DNA of 35,592 nucleotides from Sphingobacterium alimentarium (GTDB lineage Bacteria; Bacteroidota; Bacteroidia; Sphingobacteriales; Sphingobacteriaceae), in the NCBI RefSeq assembly GCF_004342685.1, contig NZ_SMBZ01000040.1, forward strand, positions 1-35,592, read 5' to 3'. Shown here in pieces: positions 14,747-23,931 of the stretch. Position numbers and translations under genes: made by a program. Under the pieces are notes generated by a model that saw only the letters and a program-made list of their open reading frames with translations, was not told the DNA's origin and made no database searches. Each line of letters starts with the position of its first letter. Within the stretch, counting starts at the first letter, position 1.

Positions 14747-16656
14747 CCTTCCAGTTGCATTATTTCCTCTGCTAGATTTTCCCAATTGTGTTGCAATTGG
14801 TCATATTCTGCTTTGGCAGAATTATAGTTGCGTGTAGTCTCTTGCAATTTTACCGCGTCCGAATACACTTCTTCGGATGCCAATAAAGTTTCAAGGTTTT
14901 TTACTTCTACTTCTTTAGTTCCAATCTGTTCTTCCAATTGTGCCAGTTCTTTGTTTTTCTTCAAAAGTAGGCGTTTGGTATCCTCAGTAGGAGCTGTCTT
15001 TTCTTTTTTTGGCTCTTCTTTAACTACTTTTTTCTCTTCTTTTATTTCAGGTTTGATCACTCTTTTGGAGTTCCATTCCTCGTATTCTTGATAAGTTCCA
15101 GGATATTCTTTGATTTCTTTATTCTCAATAAACCAAATTTTGTTGGCCACATTATCTAAGAAATAACGATCGTGAGATACTACGATAAATGTACCCTCGT
15201 ATTGTTGTAAAGCTTGGATTAAAATATTTACCGAAGCCATGTCCAAGTGGTTGGTAGGCTCATCGAGCACCAAGAAATTGGCGTCTGCGGTCAGCGCTTT
15301 AGCTAAGGCTACACGGGATTTTTCACCTCCCGATAGTACTTTTATCTTTTTGAAAGCATCATCTCCCGTGAAAAGGAAACAACCTAATATAGAACGGAGC
15401 TCTGTTTCGGTATGCTTGGGTGCGAAGGCTTGCATTTCGGCGATAATGCTATTTTCTAAGTGCAACGCTTCTAATTGGTGTTGAGCAAAGAAAGTTTGTG
15501 ATACATTATGTCCTTTGATGGCATTACCTTCAAAATTCGTGTCGGCATCGGCTACAATACGAAGTAACGTAGATTTACCTTTACCATTCGCTCCAATTAA
15601 TGCAATTTTGTCCCCCTTTTCAATCAATGCGCTGGTGTTACGCAAGATTTCTAGGTTAGGGTAGGACTTGGAAATATTTTCTAAAGTTACCACGTGACGG
15701 CCCGACGGTTTCGAAAACTTAAAACTGAAGTTCACTTCTGGATTATCGTCATCTACATCATCCACACGTTCCATACGCTCCAAGGCTTTGATACGCGATT
15801 GCGCCATTTTGGCCTTTGATGCTTTGGCGCGGAAACGCTCAATTAAACGTTCTTCTTGTTTGATTTTAGCTTGTTGATTTTTGAATTGTCCGGCTTGAAT
15901 TTCATTTCGCATGGCTTTCTCTTCCAAATAGAAGCTATAATTACCTGCATATAATGTCAATTTGCCTTTACGTGATTCGACCGTTTTTTTGATGATTCTA
16001 TCTAAGAAATATCTATCATGCGATACAATAACAATCGCTCCTTCGAATGCTTGTAAATAGTTTTCCAACCATTTGATCGAAGGTAAGTCCATGTGGTTGG
16101 TCGGCTCATCCAGTAACAGAATATCAGGTGCTTGCAAGAGAATGCGCGCTAGCATCACACGCATACGCCAGCCTCCGGAGAATGTGGCTAACGGGCGTTT
16201 TTGCTCTTCTTCCGAAAAACCTAAACCCGCCAAAATCTCGTGTGCACGAAATTCGATGTTGTACCCATCCAAAGCTTCAAACTCCATTTGTTTGTCGCTT
16301 AGCTTATTGAGGATTTCATCCGAATAATCCGTTTCTAGTTTTTTAAGTAGATTCTCTATTTCAGCATGTAGTTGATTTTGGCGTTCGAAGGCCTCCATCG
16401 CGACATGCACAATGCTTTTATCCGAATGGTAAGACAGTAAATCTTGGTTGAGATAACCGATTTTCAAGTCTTTGGCCATTGAAATGGTACCAGAGGTAGG
16501 CATGTATTGACCGACTATCAAACGCAATAAAGTCGATTTACCTGCGCCATTAGCACCTATTAGTCCGACCTTGTCTCCCGGTTTGATGTGCCAGTTGGCT
16601 TCGTCATATAGGGCTCTGGACCCAATTTCAAATGTTAAGTTGTTTATTGATATCAT
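14743..16656 (-). CDS. ABC-F family ATPase (Uup/YdiF-like)
   Basis: A 637-residue soluble protein with two ABC ATPase domains and no membrane segment. Walker A motifs are GANGAGKST (34-42) and GANGKGKST (about 355). Signatures are FSGGWRMR and LSGGEKSR, and Walker B motifs are ILLLDEPTNH and FLVLDEPTNH. Between the domains lies a basic helical linker (ERLIERFRAKASKAKMAQSRIKAL), the P-site tRNA interaction motif of ABC-F proteins that act on stalled ribosomes. A Lys/Glu-rich spacer and a C-terminal coiled coil (about 565-637) place it with Uup/YdiF-type members. It may also be a housekeeping and not an antibiotic-resistance ABC-F; sequence alone does not decide. Confidence 0.93.
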   Translation of the reverse strand: MISINNLTFEIGSRALYDEANWHIKPGDKVGLIGANGAGKSTLLRLIVGQYMPTSGTISMAKDLKIGYLNQDLLSYHSDKSIVHVAMEAFERQNQLHAEIENLLKKLETDYSDEILNKLSDKQMEFEALDGYNIEFRAHEILAGLGFSEEEQKRPLATFSGGWRMRVMLARILLQAPDILLLDEPTNHMDLPSIKWLENYLQAFEGAIVIVSHDRYFLDRIIKKTVESRKGKLTLYAGNYSFYLEEKAMRNEIQAGQFKNQQAKIKQEERLIERFRAKASKAKMAQSRIKALERMERVDDVDDDNPEVNFSFKFSKPSGRHVVTLENISKSYPNLEILRNTSALIEKGDKIALIGANGKGKSTLLRIVADADTNFEGNAIKGHNVSQTFFAQHQLEALHLENSIIAEMQAFAPKHTETELRSILGCFLFTGDDAFKKIKVLSGGEKSRVALAKALTADANFLVLDEPTNHLDMASVNILIQALQQYEGTFIVVSHDRYFLDNVANKIWFIENKEIKEYPGTYQEYEEWNSKRVIKPEIKEEKKVVKEEPKKEKTAPTEDTKRLLLKKNKELAQLEEQIGTKEVEVKNLETLLASEEVYSDAVKLQETTRNYNSAKAEYDQLQHNWENLAEEIMQLEG

Positions 16657-16698
16657 TTCGAATGCAAAAGTAGTGAATATTTCTGCTTCTTTTCTACC

Positions 16699-16729
16699 TT
16701 TGTAGCTAGATTAAAGGAATATATCTTTG
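16699..16729 (+). promoter_or_regulatory. pyrD promoter
   Basis: TTTG at 16699-16702, a 19-base spacer and TATCTTTG at 16722-16729 form a complete Bacteroidota housekeeping promoter. Transcription should start about 20 bases before the pyrD ATG at 16757. It is the best promoter match I found in the window. Confidence 0.7.
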
Positions 16730-16756
16730 GTATGGATTCAATAGGCAGATTAAATA

Positions 16757-17788
16757 ATGTATAAACTAGTAAAACCAATTTTCTTTTCGATGCAGCCCGA
16801 AAAGGCCCATCACACTGTTACTAATGGATTGCGCACATTTACCAAGATCTGGGGAGCAAAATCCCTTTTGAAATCTTTGTATAGCGTAGAAAACCCAAAG
16901 TTGGAAATAGAGGTTTTTGGTCTGAAATTTAAGAATCCGGTAGGTTTGGCGGCTGGTTTTGACAAAAATGCGGAGTATATCGAAGATATGGCAAACTTTG
17001 GTTTTGGTTTTATTGAGATTGGTACGGTAACACCGAAGCCTCAGCCGGGTAATGATAAACCCCGTATGTTTCGATTGGTGAACGATGAGGCGCTAATCAA
17101 TCGCATGGGATTCAACAACCAAGGTGCAGACGTGGCGGCAGGCCGATTAGCACATCTGAAAAATCGTCATGGTGTAATTATCGGTGGTAATATTGGTAAA
17201 AATAAAATAACGCCAAATGAGGAGGCTGTGAATGATTATATCTATTGTTTTCATGCATTATATGACTACGTAGATTACTTTGTGGTGAATGTAAGCTCTC
17301 CGAACACACCAGGTCTGCGTGATTTGCAAGAGAAGGGGCCATTGATGCATATTCTAAATACCTTACAAGGACTGAACGCCGCAAAGCCTGTTGCAAAACC
17401 TATTCTCTTAAAGATAGCACCAGATTTGACGGATTCACAATTGGATGATATCGTAGATATTGTTACCGAAACAAAAATTGCGGGTTTGATTGCGACGAAT
17501 ACAACCATTTCGAGAGAAGGTCTGCAATCTGATCCAAATTTAGTGAAAGAAACGGGCGGTGTAAGTGGCAAGCCTCTGACAAAGCGTTCTACAGAAGTTA
17601 TCCAATACATTCACCAAAAATCAAATGGAGCTTTTCCTATTATCGGGGTTGGAGGTATTCATACAGCAGAAGACGCGTTTGAGAAATTAAATGCAGGCGC
17701 AGCTCTTGTACAAGTATATACCGGATTTATATATGAAGGTCCTGCGTTGATAAGTGAAATCTGTAAAGGTATTTTGAAGAATAAATAA
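16757..17788 (+). CDS. pyrD: Dihydroorotate dehydrogenase (quinone), class 2
   Basis: A 343-residue FMN enzyme that oxidises dihydroorotate to orotate in de novo pyrimidine synthesis and passes electrons to the quinone pool. The N-terminal membrane-contact helices ([19 protein letters not shown]) mark class 2. Motifs are [16 protein letters not shown] near 57, [21 protein letters not shown] near 88, [23 protein letters not shown] with the catalytic Ser near 179, IATNTT, and [11 protein letters not shown] near 300. Length is normal. It has its own promoter and no close partners; pyrC is 13 kb downstream. Confidence 0.96.
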   Translation: MYKLVKPIFFSMQPEKAHHTVTNGLRTFTKIWGAKSLLKSLYSVENPKLEIEVFGLKFKNPVGLAAGFDKNAEYIEDMANFGFGFIEIGTVTPKPQPGNDKPRMFRLVNDEALINRMGFNNQGADVAAGRLAHLKNRHGVIIGGNIGKNKITPNEEAVNDYIYCFHALYDYVDYFVVNVSSPNTPGLRDLQEKGPLMHILNTLQGLNAAKPVAKPILLKIAPDLTDSQLDDIVDIVTETKIAGLIATNTTISREGLQSDPNLVKETGGVSGKPLTKRSTEVIQYIHQKSNGAFPIIGVGGIHTAEDAFEKLNAGAALVQVYTGFIYEGPALISEICKGILKNK

Positions 17789-17923
17789 GATATTCTGTAA
17801 AAAAATCACAAAATAACATCCGAAATGTTAAAATGTGTTAAGATAAAACTGACAAATCAAATATTGGCATAAGAGTTGAATATGATTTAGTAATTCATAA
17901 TTTAGGTTAATAATTGGTTAGTT

Positions 17924-17962
17924 AAAAATCCTTCAATCTCCCCGGTTGAAGGATTTTTTTTT
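17924..17962 (+). terminator. Rho-independent terminator downstream of pyrD
   Basis: An 11-bp stem (AAATCCTTCAA at 17926-17936 with its complement at 17946-17956) has a 9-base loop and is followed by a T-run to 17962. It lies 135 bp after pyrD, leaving an AT-rich stretch in which I see no gene. Confidence 0.88.
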
Positions 17963-18041
17963 AATGTTATTTAACAATATCAGTATTATTTAGGTATTAT
18001 TATTGCTTACTGTAAACGTGAAAACAAATAATATTGGGACT

Positions 18042-18911
18042 ATGAAACGAATTCTACCTATCACCATTTTACTCAGTGGTCTAATATTGACCAGTTGTGT
18101 AAGTAATAAGAAATATGCGGCATTGGATACGCAGTATAAAGATTTAGGTCAATTGTATCAAAAAACACAATTGGAATTGACTGAAAGCCGCGCGAAAGTA
18201 AAAAGCCTAGAAGATCAGTTAGAACACGAACGCAAAAATAATGCAGCATTGAAAGAGGCTTACGTTAAATTGCAATCTACTTTGGATCAGAGTATCGCTC
18301 AAAATTCGCAAGGTAATGTGAATATTTCCAAATTGGTGGATGAGATAAATGCTTCCAACAAATACATTCAACATCTAGTAAATACCAAAAACAAATCTGA
18401 TTCATTGAATCTTGTGTTGACCAACAATCTAACTCGTTCGTTGAGTCGTGAGGAGCTGAAAGATGTGGATGTACAGGTTTTAAAAGGCGTAGTTTATATT
18501 TCATTGGCTGATAATATGTTATACAAGTCGGGTAGTTATGAAATATCAGAGCGTGCCGGCGAAACTTTGAGCAAGATTGCTAAGATTATTCAAGATTACA
18601 AAGACTATGAAGTCTTGATTGAGGGTAATACCGATACAGATCCGATTTCGAAGCCTAATATTCGTAACAACTGGGATTTGTCAGCTTTGCGTGCATCATC
18701 AGTTGTACAAGCTTTACAGAATACTTACGGTGTAGATCCTAAGCGCCTAACGGCAGGAGGTCGTGGCGAATACAACCCTATTGCAGACAATAATACGGCA
18801 GATGGTAAAGCGCGTAACAGACGTACACAGATAATTATAACGCCAAAACTTGATCAATTTATGGAATTGATTGACAAAGCGCCAGAAACCGAACAAGCTT
18901 CAGCTTATTAA
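18042..18911 (+). CDS. OmpA-family outer-membrane lipoprotein
   Basis: A 289-residue lipoprotein: signal peptide with lipobox LTSC (Cys19), a coiled-coil stretch of about 30-90 (LYQKTQLELTESRAKVKSLEDQL), and a C-terminal OmpA/MotB peptidoglycan-binding domain of about 150-275. In that domain, MLYKSGSYEISERAGETL is the first part, YEVLIEGNTDTDPI the central strand and DGKARNRRTQIIITP the closing motif. It anchors the outer membrane to peptidoglycan. A longer TTG-started frame from 18003 would put 13 residues before the signal peptide, so ATG 18042 is chosen. It is followed by a palindromic terminator at 18940-18965. Confidence 0.9.
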   Translation: MKRILPITILLSGLILTSCVSNKKYAALDTQYKDLGQLYQKTQLELTESRAKVKSLEDQLEHERKNNAALKEAYVKLQSTLDQSIAQNSQGNVNISKLVDEINASNKYIQHLVNTKNKSDSLNLVLTNNLTRSLSREELKDVDVQVLKGVVYISLADNMLYKSGSYEISERAGETLSKIAKIIQDYKDYEVLIEGNTDTDPISKPNIRNNWDLSALRASSVVQALQNTYGVDPKRLTAGGRGEYNPIADNNTADGKARNRRTQIIITPKLDQFMELIDKAPETEQASAY

Positions 18912-18939
18912 TATTTTTTCGTTAAATAATATTAAAATG

Positions 18940-18970
18940 AATCCTTGATGCATGCATCAAGGATTTTTTG
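18940..18970 (+). terminator. Rho-independent terminator (26-bp perfect palindrome)
   Basis: AATCCTTGATGCA is followed directly by its reverse complement (18940-18965) and then a T-run. It begins 28 bp after the OmpA-like gene. Confidence 0.88.
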
Positions 18971-19004
18971 TTTTATTTTGGCATGATTGTTTGTATTCAA
19001 CTGT

Positions 19005-19745
19005 ATGCGCATGATTAATATAAAACCATTCTACATATTACTTTTTTCCGTTGTAGTTTTTTCGAGTTGTAGTTCTATTTATATGCCCAATGTACCCGCG
19101 ACACCGATGTTTAAGGAAGCAGGAGAGGTATATGTGGGCGGCCATTTCAACGCCAAAGGAAATGTCTCGGGGAATGTAGGAATAGCAGTAACAGAAAATA
19201 TAGCTGTCATAGCCAATGGCTCAACGGTCAATACGGGAGGCAGTAGTAATGAATATTTCCGCCAATGGCTAGCTGAAGGTGGGGTAGGCTATTTCACAAC
19301 AATCGGAAAAGACAAGCGTCAAGTGTTTGAAATGTATGCCGGCTATGGAATCGGTAACTCCAAGGACCATCAGCAGCGAGCATCCGTATATGGTTATGAA
19401 CTGGTGGAGGCACGCGAAATGAATTTTGATAAAATATTTTTGCAGGTAAACTATTCATCTACACGCAAAAAGAAAATAAATATCTTTGGCGATAAAAAGG
19501 AATTAAACTATGGCACCGCAATCCGTCTAAGTAGAATAGGGATGAAAGACCTATGGGTGAATAATGAAGTAGCGCCTAAGGAGGAAAACTTCTTTATCGA
19601 GCCATTATTTTTTACCCGGATGCAGTTGGTCAATGGACTTCAGGTACAGTATACCAATGGATTTAATATTGGACTGAATAAGAATGAATATTTGAAAGCA
19701 GGCAACTCGGTATTTACGTTGGGATTAGTTTATACATTTAGATAA
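19005..19745 (+). CDS. Lipoprotein of unrecognised family with barrel-like body
   Basis: A 246-residue protein with a lipobox (FSSC) after a hydrophobic stretch, so it is probably a membrane-anchored lipoprotein. The body has repeated amphipathic strands and glycine-rich turns (VYVGGHFNAKGNVSGNVGIAV, GGVGYFTTIG, FEMYAGYGIGNSK) and closes with an aromatic strand (SVFTLGLVYTFR), which resembles a small outer-membrane barrel. A TTG-started extension from 18987 is open, but ATG 19005 or 19011 fits the signal peptide better. The next gene starts 1 bp after the stop, so the two are co-transcribed. I do not recognise the family. Confidence 0.75.
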   Translation: MRMINIKPFYILLFSVVVFSSCSSIYMPNVPATPMFKEAGEVYVGGHFNAKGNVSGNVGIAVTENIAVIANGSTVNTGGSSNEYFRQWLAEGGVGYFTTIGKDKRQVFEMYAGYGIGNSKDHQQRASVYGYELVEAREMNFDKIFLQVNYSSTRKKKINIFGDKKELNYGTAIRLSRIGMKDLWVNNEVAPKEENFFIEPLFFTRMQLVNGLQVQYTNGFNIGLNKNEYLKAGNSVFTLGLVYTFR

Positions 19746-19746
19746 T

Positions 19747-20367
19747 ATGAAGGATATGAAAAAAATAGGATTTTTAATAATAGCAGTTTCACTGTTTATG
19801 CTGAGTGGCTGTGCGCTAAATCAAAAAGCACAAATTGCAGCTTTAGGTCAGTTTAATTATGATGTGACTTCCGTGCAGAATATGCGCATCGCGGGACGAG
19901 ATATTAATTCTTTTAATACGGATGGTGGGGTTTCCATCAGTAGTTTGCCAGGTATTGCTATGGCGCTTCTGACTAAAGATCTGCCGTTGGAGGCTACCGT
20001 GAATCTGCAGATGACGAATCCCACTTCTACAGTAACAAAGGTGAATGAATTTAAATATTTGATAGAAATGGGTGGAAAACCCCTATTCGAAGGTTCAGTA
20101 AATGAAAATATCAATCTGGGACAAGGTCAAAGTATGGTCGTACCGTTGAGTTTTCGTGCAAATCTATTCGGCGTAGCCAAAGAGCAAGGTATCGAAAAGG
20201 TCTTGAGCGATATTTTTAGTCGCAAAAGTGATGCTTTTTTATCCTTAAAAATAAAACCTTCTGTACAAATTGGTGGGCGCAACTATTTTTATCCAGGATA
20301 TATAACGGTGGACAAAGACTTTGGTCGATCAGTCTCTCGATCAGTCAACAAAGTAATCAACAAGTAG
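19747..20367 (+). CDS. Lipoprotein of unrecognised family, possibly LEA-14-like
   Basis: A 206-residue lipoprotein with lipobox LSGC (Cys22), starting 1 bp after the preceding lipoprotein. The mature part has a beta-sandwich-like pattern (LEATVNLQMTNPTSTVTKVNEFKY, then ALNEN-type strands), which recalls the LEA-14/WHy desiccation-protein fold, where a strand rich in NP follows a hydrophobic segment. That similarity is by eye and weak. An in-frame second ATG (19756) is an equally good start. Pairing with the barrel-like lipoprotein suggests they work together at the outer membrane. Function is unknown. Confidence 0.72.
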   Translation: MKDMKKIGFLIIAVSLFMLSGCALNQKAQIAALGQFNYDVTSVQNMRIAGRDINSFNTDGGVSISSLPGIAMALLTKDLPLEATVNLQMTNPTSTVTKVNEFKYLIEMGGKPLFEGSVNENINLGQGQSMVVPLSFRANLFGVAKEQGIEKVLSDIFSRKSDAFLSLKIKPSVQIGGRNYFYPGYITVDKDFGRSVSRSVNKVINK

Positions 20368-20370
20368 CCA

Positions 20371-20409
20371 AAAAAAATGGGATATAATCAAAATATATCC
20401 CATTTTTTT
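20371..20409. terminator. Rho-independent terminator after the lipoprotein pair
   Basis: A 16-bp stem (A-run, TGGGATATA at 20371-20386, with its complement at 20394-20409) has a 7-base loop and T-runs on both strands. It begins 4 bp after the stop. Confidence 0.9.
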
Positions 20410-20528
20410 ACGCCTAATATACTGCCTTTATACACCTATTTTCTTTTACTATCCTACTCTTTTCAGCCTCAGCGCAGATCTGTTCTTTTACAAATTTGTA
20501 GTAGATAATCTGTTAATAATGCATTACA

Positions 20529-20560
20529 TTTGCGCTGTTGCATAGTTGACCTAACCTTTG
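20529..20560 (+). promoter_or_regulatory. Candidate promoter of the AEC transporter
   Basis: TTTG at 20529-20532, a 20-base spacer and AACCTTTG at 20553-20560 (one mismatch to TAnnTTTG) place the transcription start about 25 bases before ATG 20591. An exact TACATTTG at 20525-20532 is a competing -7 element. Confidence 0.45.
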
Positions 20561-20590
20561 CAATGTAGTTGCAGTTCAAATAAATAGCGG

Positions 20591-21505
20591 ATGTCAAATT
20601 TTCTTGTAATCTTTTTGTGTTTAGCCTTTGGTTATATTTTTCGATATTTTAAAATAATAAAGAAAGGTGGGCACTTGGCTATTAATACGTGGATTATATA
20701 TGTAGGTTTGCCCTCGATTGCTTTGAAATTTATTCCTCAAATCGATTGGACGTTTGAATATATATACACGGCAATTTTACCTTTTGTTTGCTTTGGAACT
20801 TCGTATTTGTTCTTTCAGCTGTTGAATAGATGGATGCATTTTTCGAAGCGTACGCTCTATACCTTGATAATTGTGTCTGGACTGTCCAATACTTCTTTTA
20901 TTGGGTTTCCTCTAGTAAGTACCTATTATGGCGAAGAATACCTCAAAGTAGCAATCGTTAGTGATCAGGTTACTTTTTTTACACTTTCTTTGTTTGGCGT
21001 ATTGCTGGCCACCAGCTCGCGAAATATATTTGCCAATACCAAGGAGAAAAGTCTTTATATATTTCGTCGGATCTTCACTTTTCCTCCTTTTATTGCTTGT
21101 ATCCTTGCGTTACTGTTGGGAAAATACCTCGTGCACGAAGAATGGAATACACTTTTTAGTTCATTTGCTGCGACAGTAAGTCCGATGGCTTTATTTTCTA
21201 TCGGTATCCAATTGGATTTCAAACGTATTACGCATGAGCTTAATGCGCTTTATGCGGGTCTAATAGTCAAATTGCTGATTATTCCCCTTGTGGCGATAGG
21301 CCTCTATTACTTTTTAAATCTGTCGGGAAATTTTTTCCGTGTTTCAGTTTTTGAGATGACTATGCCATGTTTGGTGGCATCCAGTATCGTGATAGAGAAG
21401 TTTTCATTAAATGTGAAATTTGCAAATACGCTAATAGGTATTAGCATTGTGGTTGGTCTAGTTTTATCCTTTGTGTGGTATAGTGTTATAAATACACTTT
21501 TGTAA
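20591..21505 (+). CDS. AEC (auxin efflux carrier) family transporter
   Basis: A 304-residue integral membrane protein with about ten transmembrane helices and the AEC/Mem_trans pattern. It has a short polar break in the middle (LYIFRRIFTFPPF near 155), the motif INTWIIYVGLPSIALKF near 32-48, SGLSNTSFIGFPLV near 98-111, and near the C-terminus EMTMPCLVASSIVIEKF. Bacterial members move small anions such as malate or malonate; the substrate is unknown here. It stands alone between a terminator and the oxidoreductase operon. Confidence 0.85.
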   Translation: MSNFLVIFLCLAFGYIFRYFKIIKKGGHLAINTWIIYVGLPSIALKFIPQIDWTFEYIYTAILPFVCFGTSYLFFQLLNRWMHFSKRTLYTLIIVSGLSNTSFIGFPLVSTYYGEEYLKVAIVSDQVTFFTLSLFGVLLATSSRNIFANTKEKSLYIFRRIFTFPPFIACILALLLGKYLVHEEWNTLFSSFAATVSPMALFSIGIQLDFKRITHELNALYAGLIVKLLIIPLVAIGLYYFLNLSGNFFRVSVFEMTMPCLVASSIVIEKFSLNVKFANTLIGISIVVGLVLSFVWYSVINTLL

Positions 21506-21565
21506 TCTAAATGTTACTCCGGTTTTTGGTTAATTAATTATTAATAGCTTTATCTTAGAACTTAT

Positions 21566-21573
21566 TATCTTTG
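21566..21573 (+). promoter_or_regulatory. Candidate -7 element of the oxidoreductase operon
   Basis: TATCTTTG, an exact TAnnTTTG match, is 29 bp before ATG 21603. No TTTG is found about 19-20 bp upstream, so the -33 half is weak or the promoter needs an activator. Confidence 0.45.
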
Positions 21574-21602
21574 ATATTAATAGATAACCATTAACAATTG
21601 TG

Positions 21603-22583
21603 ATGAACAAATTATTTTGTTCCCTATTTTTTGTAGGGACATTTGGAACCTTAGCTGCGCAACAAACAATTAATCCTAATCATTCACGCTATGTACAAGA
21701 AATAGCGGGTACTTCACTATCTTTTTCTATGGAAGCTATCCCAACAGGAAGCTTCATAATGGGTGACGATAACTCCATTCGCAAAGACGAAAAGCCAGCA
21801 CACGAGGTTAGTGTCGATGCTTTTTGGATGGGAACACACGAAATTACTTGGGACTTATTCCAGTCCTTTTTGTACAAAGATTACGAACAGTCTAAACAAA
21901 ATGAGGGTAAAGTTCCGGTAGAGGTCGATGCGGTTACGCGCCCCACCAAGCCGTACTTGGATATGACGTTTGGTTTTGGAAAAGAAGGTTATCCTGCGCT
22001 TGCTATGACTCATTACAATGCCATCCAATTCTGTAAATGGTTGTATGTACGTACCGGTGTATTTTACCGTCTTCCTACAGAAGCGGAATGGGAATATGCT
22101 TGCCGAGCAGGATCGCAAGATGCTTACTTCTTCGGTAATGATCCTCAAAAATTAGCTGAATATGCATGGTACGCTGACAATAGTGAAGAGAAAACACATC
22201 CAGTAGGCCAAAAGAAACCTAATGCCTTTGGATTATACGATATTTTGGGGAATGTGGCCGAATGGACTTATGACCAATACCATGAGGATTACTATGCCCA
22301 ATTTGCGGGTAAAAAAGTACAGAATCCAGTGGCAAAGCCTACAGAATTATATCCCCACGTGGTGCGTGGAGGATCATTCGTAAGTACGGATTTTGACTTG
22401 CGGTCGGCAGCACGTGGCGCTTCAGATCCGATATGGAAACAGCTTGATCCTCAAATGCCGAAGTCGAATTGGTGGTTTCCAGAGGCACCCTTTGTTGGAC
22501 TGCGTGTGGTGAGACCACTTGTGTCACCATCGGAAGCAGAAATATTAGCCTATTATAACCAAGCTCCCATCGAGGATTTTTAA
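21603..22583 (+). CDS. SUMF1/FGE-sulfatase-fold exported protein
   Basis: A 326-residue protein with a signal peptide (MNKLFCSLFFVGTFGTLAA) and a full formylglycine-generating-enzyme fold. Landmarks are MEAIPTGSFIMGDD, HEVSVDAFWMGTHEITWDLF, YRLPTEAEWEYACRAGSQ, FGLYDILGNVAEWTYD, VVRGGSF and the C-terminal VGLRVVRPL. In true FGE the last motif has a catalytic Cys (GFRC); here it is GLRV and there is no paired Cys, so it is probably not a sulfatase activator. Exported SUMF1 proteins without Cys often bind ligand or act as structural partners. It opens an eight-gene cluster; the Gfo/Idh gene begins 30 bp later. GTG 21600 just upstream is a possible but less likely start. Confidence 0.87.
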   Translation: MNKLFCSLFFVGTFGTLAAQQTINPNHSRYVQEIAGTSLSFSMEAIPTGSFIMGDDNSIRKDEKPAHEVSVDAFWMGTHEITWDLFQSFLYKDYEQSKQNEGKVPVEVDAVTRPTKPYLDMTFGFGKEGYPALAMTHYNAIQFCKWLYVRTGVFYRLPTEAEWEYACRAGSQDAYFFGNDPQKLAEYAWYADNSEEKTHPVGQKKPNAFGLYDILGNVAEWTYDQYHEDYYAQFAGKKVQNPVAKPTELYPHVVRGGSFVSTDFDLRSAARGASDPIWKQLDPQMPKSNWWFPEAPFVGLRVVRPLVSPSEAEILAYYNQAPIEDF

Positions 22584-22613
22584 AAACTGAATATCAACTT
22601 AACCAATATAAGC

Positions 22614-23927
22614 ATGGAGATTTTAAAAAGAAGAGATTTTATAAAAAGCACTGCAGTAGTGTCTGGAGGCATAGCATTAAATGCTTCTTCGATATCATCC
22701 GTTTTTGCGGCAGGATCAGATGTTATTAAGGTTGCCTTAATAGGCTGTGGAGGTCGAGGTACAGGTGCAGCTGTAGATGCGCTAAGTTCTGGGCAGAATG
22801 TCAAATTAGTAGCCTTGGCGGATGTATTTCGTGATAACCTAGATGCAGCGTACAACAATTTGTCTAAGCGCCATGCGGACAAAATGGATATTCCTGAATC
22901 TCGCAAATATGTGGGTTTCGATGCATATAAGCAAGCCATCAAAGATGCAGATGTGGTATTGTTGGTGACTCCTCCGGGATTCAGACCTCAGCATTTTGAA
23001 GAAGCTGTGCGACAAGGCAAACACATCTTTATGGAAAAATCTGTTGCGGTCGATGCACCTGGTGTGCGTAGAGTATTAGCAGCAGCGAAAATTGCAGAGC
23101 AAAAAAAGCTAAATGTCGTAGTTGGCTTGCAACGCCGCTTTCAACAAAATTATAGAGAAGGTATACAGCGCATCCATGAAGGTGCTATCGGCGATATCGT
23201 AGCAGGTCAAGTATATTGGAATAGCGGTGGCGTATGGGTACGTCCTCGTACTCCGGGACAAACGGAGATGGAATATCAAATGCGAAACTGGTATTATTTC
23301 AACTGGTTGTGTGGCGATCATATTGTAGAACAGCATGTGCACAATATCGATGTAGCCAACTGGATTAAAGGCAAGTATCCTGTATCTATTCAAGGTGTGG
23401 GCTCGCGAGCGCACCGTGTAGGTAAAGATTATGGTGAGATATATGATAATTTCTCAATCGAAATGACCTATGATGATGGGTCAGTGGTGAGTAGCCAATG
23501 CTGTCACTTTGAAGGGTCGCACAATCGCGTAGATGAAACATTCCAAGGTACCAAAGGTAGAATATACCTTTCTGCCGGAGGAAGAGCTATTCTTTGGGAT
23601 GCTAAAGGAAATGAAATCTATAATCATGACCCTAAAGGAAATCCAAATCCTTATCGCCAGGAGCATGTTGAATTGTTCGAAGCAATCGCAAAAGGGGAAT
23701 ACAAATTTAATAATGCAGAGTATGGTGCTTATAGCTCCTTAGCGGGTGTTATCGGGCGTTTAGCTTGTTATACTGGAAAAGTTATTAAATGGGAAGATGC
23801 CTTAAAATCGGAGGTGGATTTGATGCCTGCACAACTGAATTGGGATGCGAATCCAAAAGTGCTGCCAGATGCATCAGGTTTGTATACCGTAGCCGTACCA
23901 GGAATTAATACAGGTCTTTATATATAG
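22614..23927 (+). CDS. Tat-exported Gfo/Idh/MocA-family oxidoreductase (first)
   Basis: A 437-residue NAD(P)-dependent oxidoreductase with a twin-arginine signal (KRRDFIKSTAVV, residues 5-16). The Rossmann motif VALIGCGGRGTGA lies near 40-52. The catalytic Lys is in MEKSVAVD (Lys142), where most family members have EKP, so Pro is replaced by Ser. The region near 240-250 (CGDHIVEQHVHNIDVANW) supplies the His/Asp active-site cluster. Tat export suggests the cofactor is bound in the cytoplasm and carried out, as in Zymomonas glucose-fructose oxidoreductase. The gene lies between the SUMF1 protein and ApbE (4 bp gap). A sugar or keto-glycoside substrate is inferred from neighbours. Confidence 0.9.
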   Translation: MEILKRRDFIKSTAVVSGGIALNASSISSVFAAGSDVIKVALIGCGGRGTGAAVDALSSGQNVKLVALADVFRDNLDAAYNNLSKRHADKMDIPESRKYVGFDAYKQAIKDADVVLLVTPPGFRPQHFEEAVRQGKHIFMEKSVAVDAPGVRRVLAAAKIAEQKKLNVVVGLQRRFQQNYREGIQRIHEGAIGDIVAGQVYWNSGGVWVRPRTPGQTEMEYQMRNWYYFNWLCGDHIVEQHVHNIDVANWIKGKYPVSIQGVGSRAHRVGKDYGEIYDNFSIEMTYDDGSVVSSQCCHFEGSHNRVDETFQGTKGRIYLSAGGRAILWDAKGNEIYNHDPKGNPNPYRQEHVELFEAIAKGEYKFNNAEYGAYSSLAGVIGRLACYTGKVIKWEDALKSEVDLMPAQLNWDANPKVLPDASGLYTVAVPGINTGLYI

Positions 23928-23931
23928 TTTT

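Noticed and set aside
17789..18041. A small gene or RNA between pyrD and the OmpA-like gene
   Set aside because: AT-rich with only a terminator hairpin at 17924-17962; no open frame with coding character or structured RNA that I can recognise.
21603..22583. A sulfatase-activating formylglycine-generating enzyme
   Set aside because: The catalytic Cys pair is missing and no sulfatase gene is in the window.
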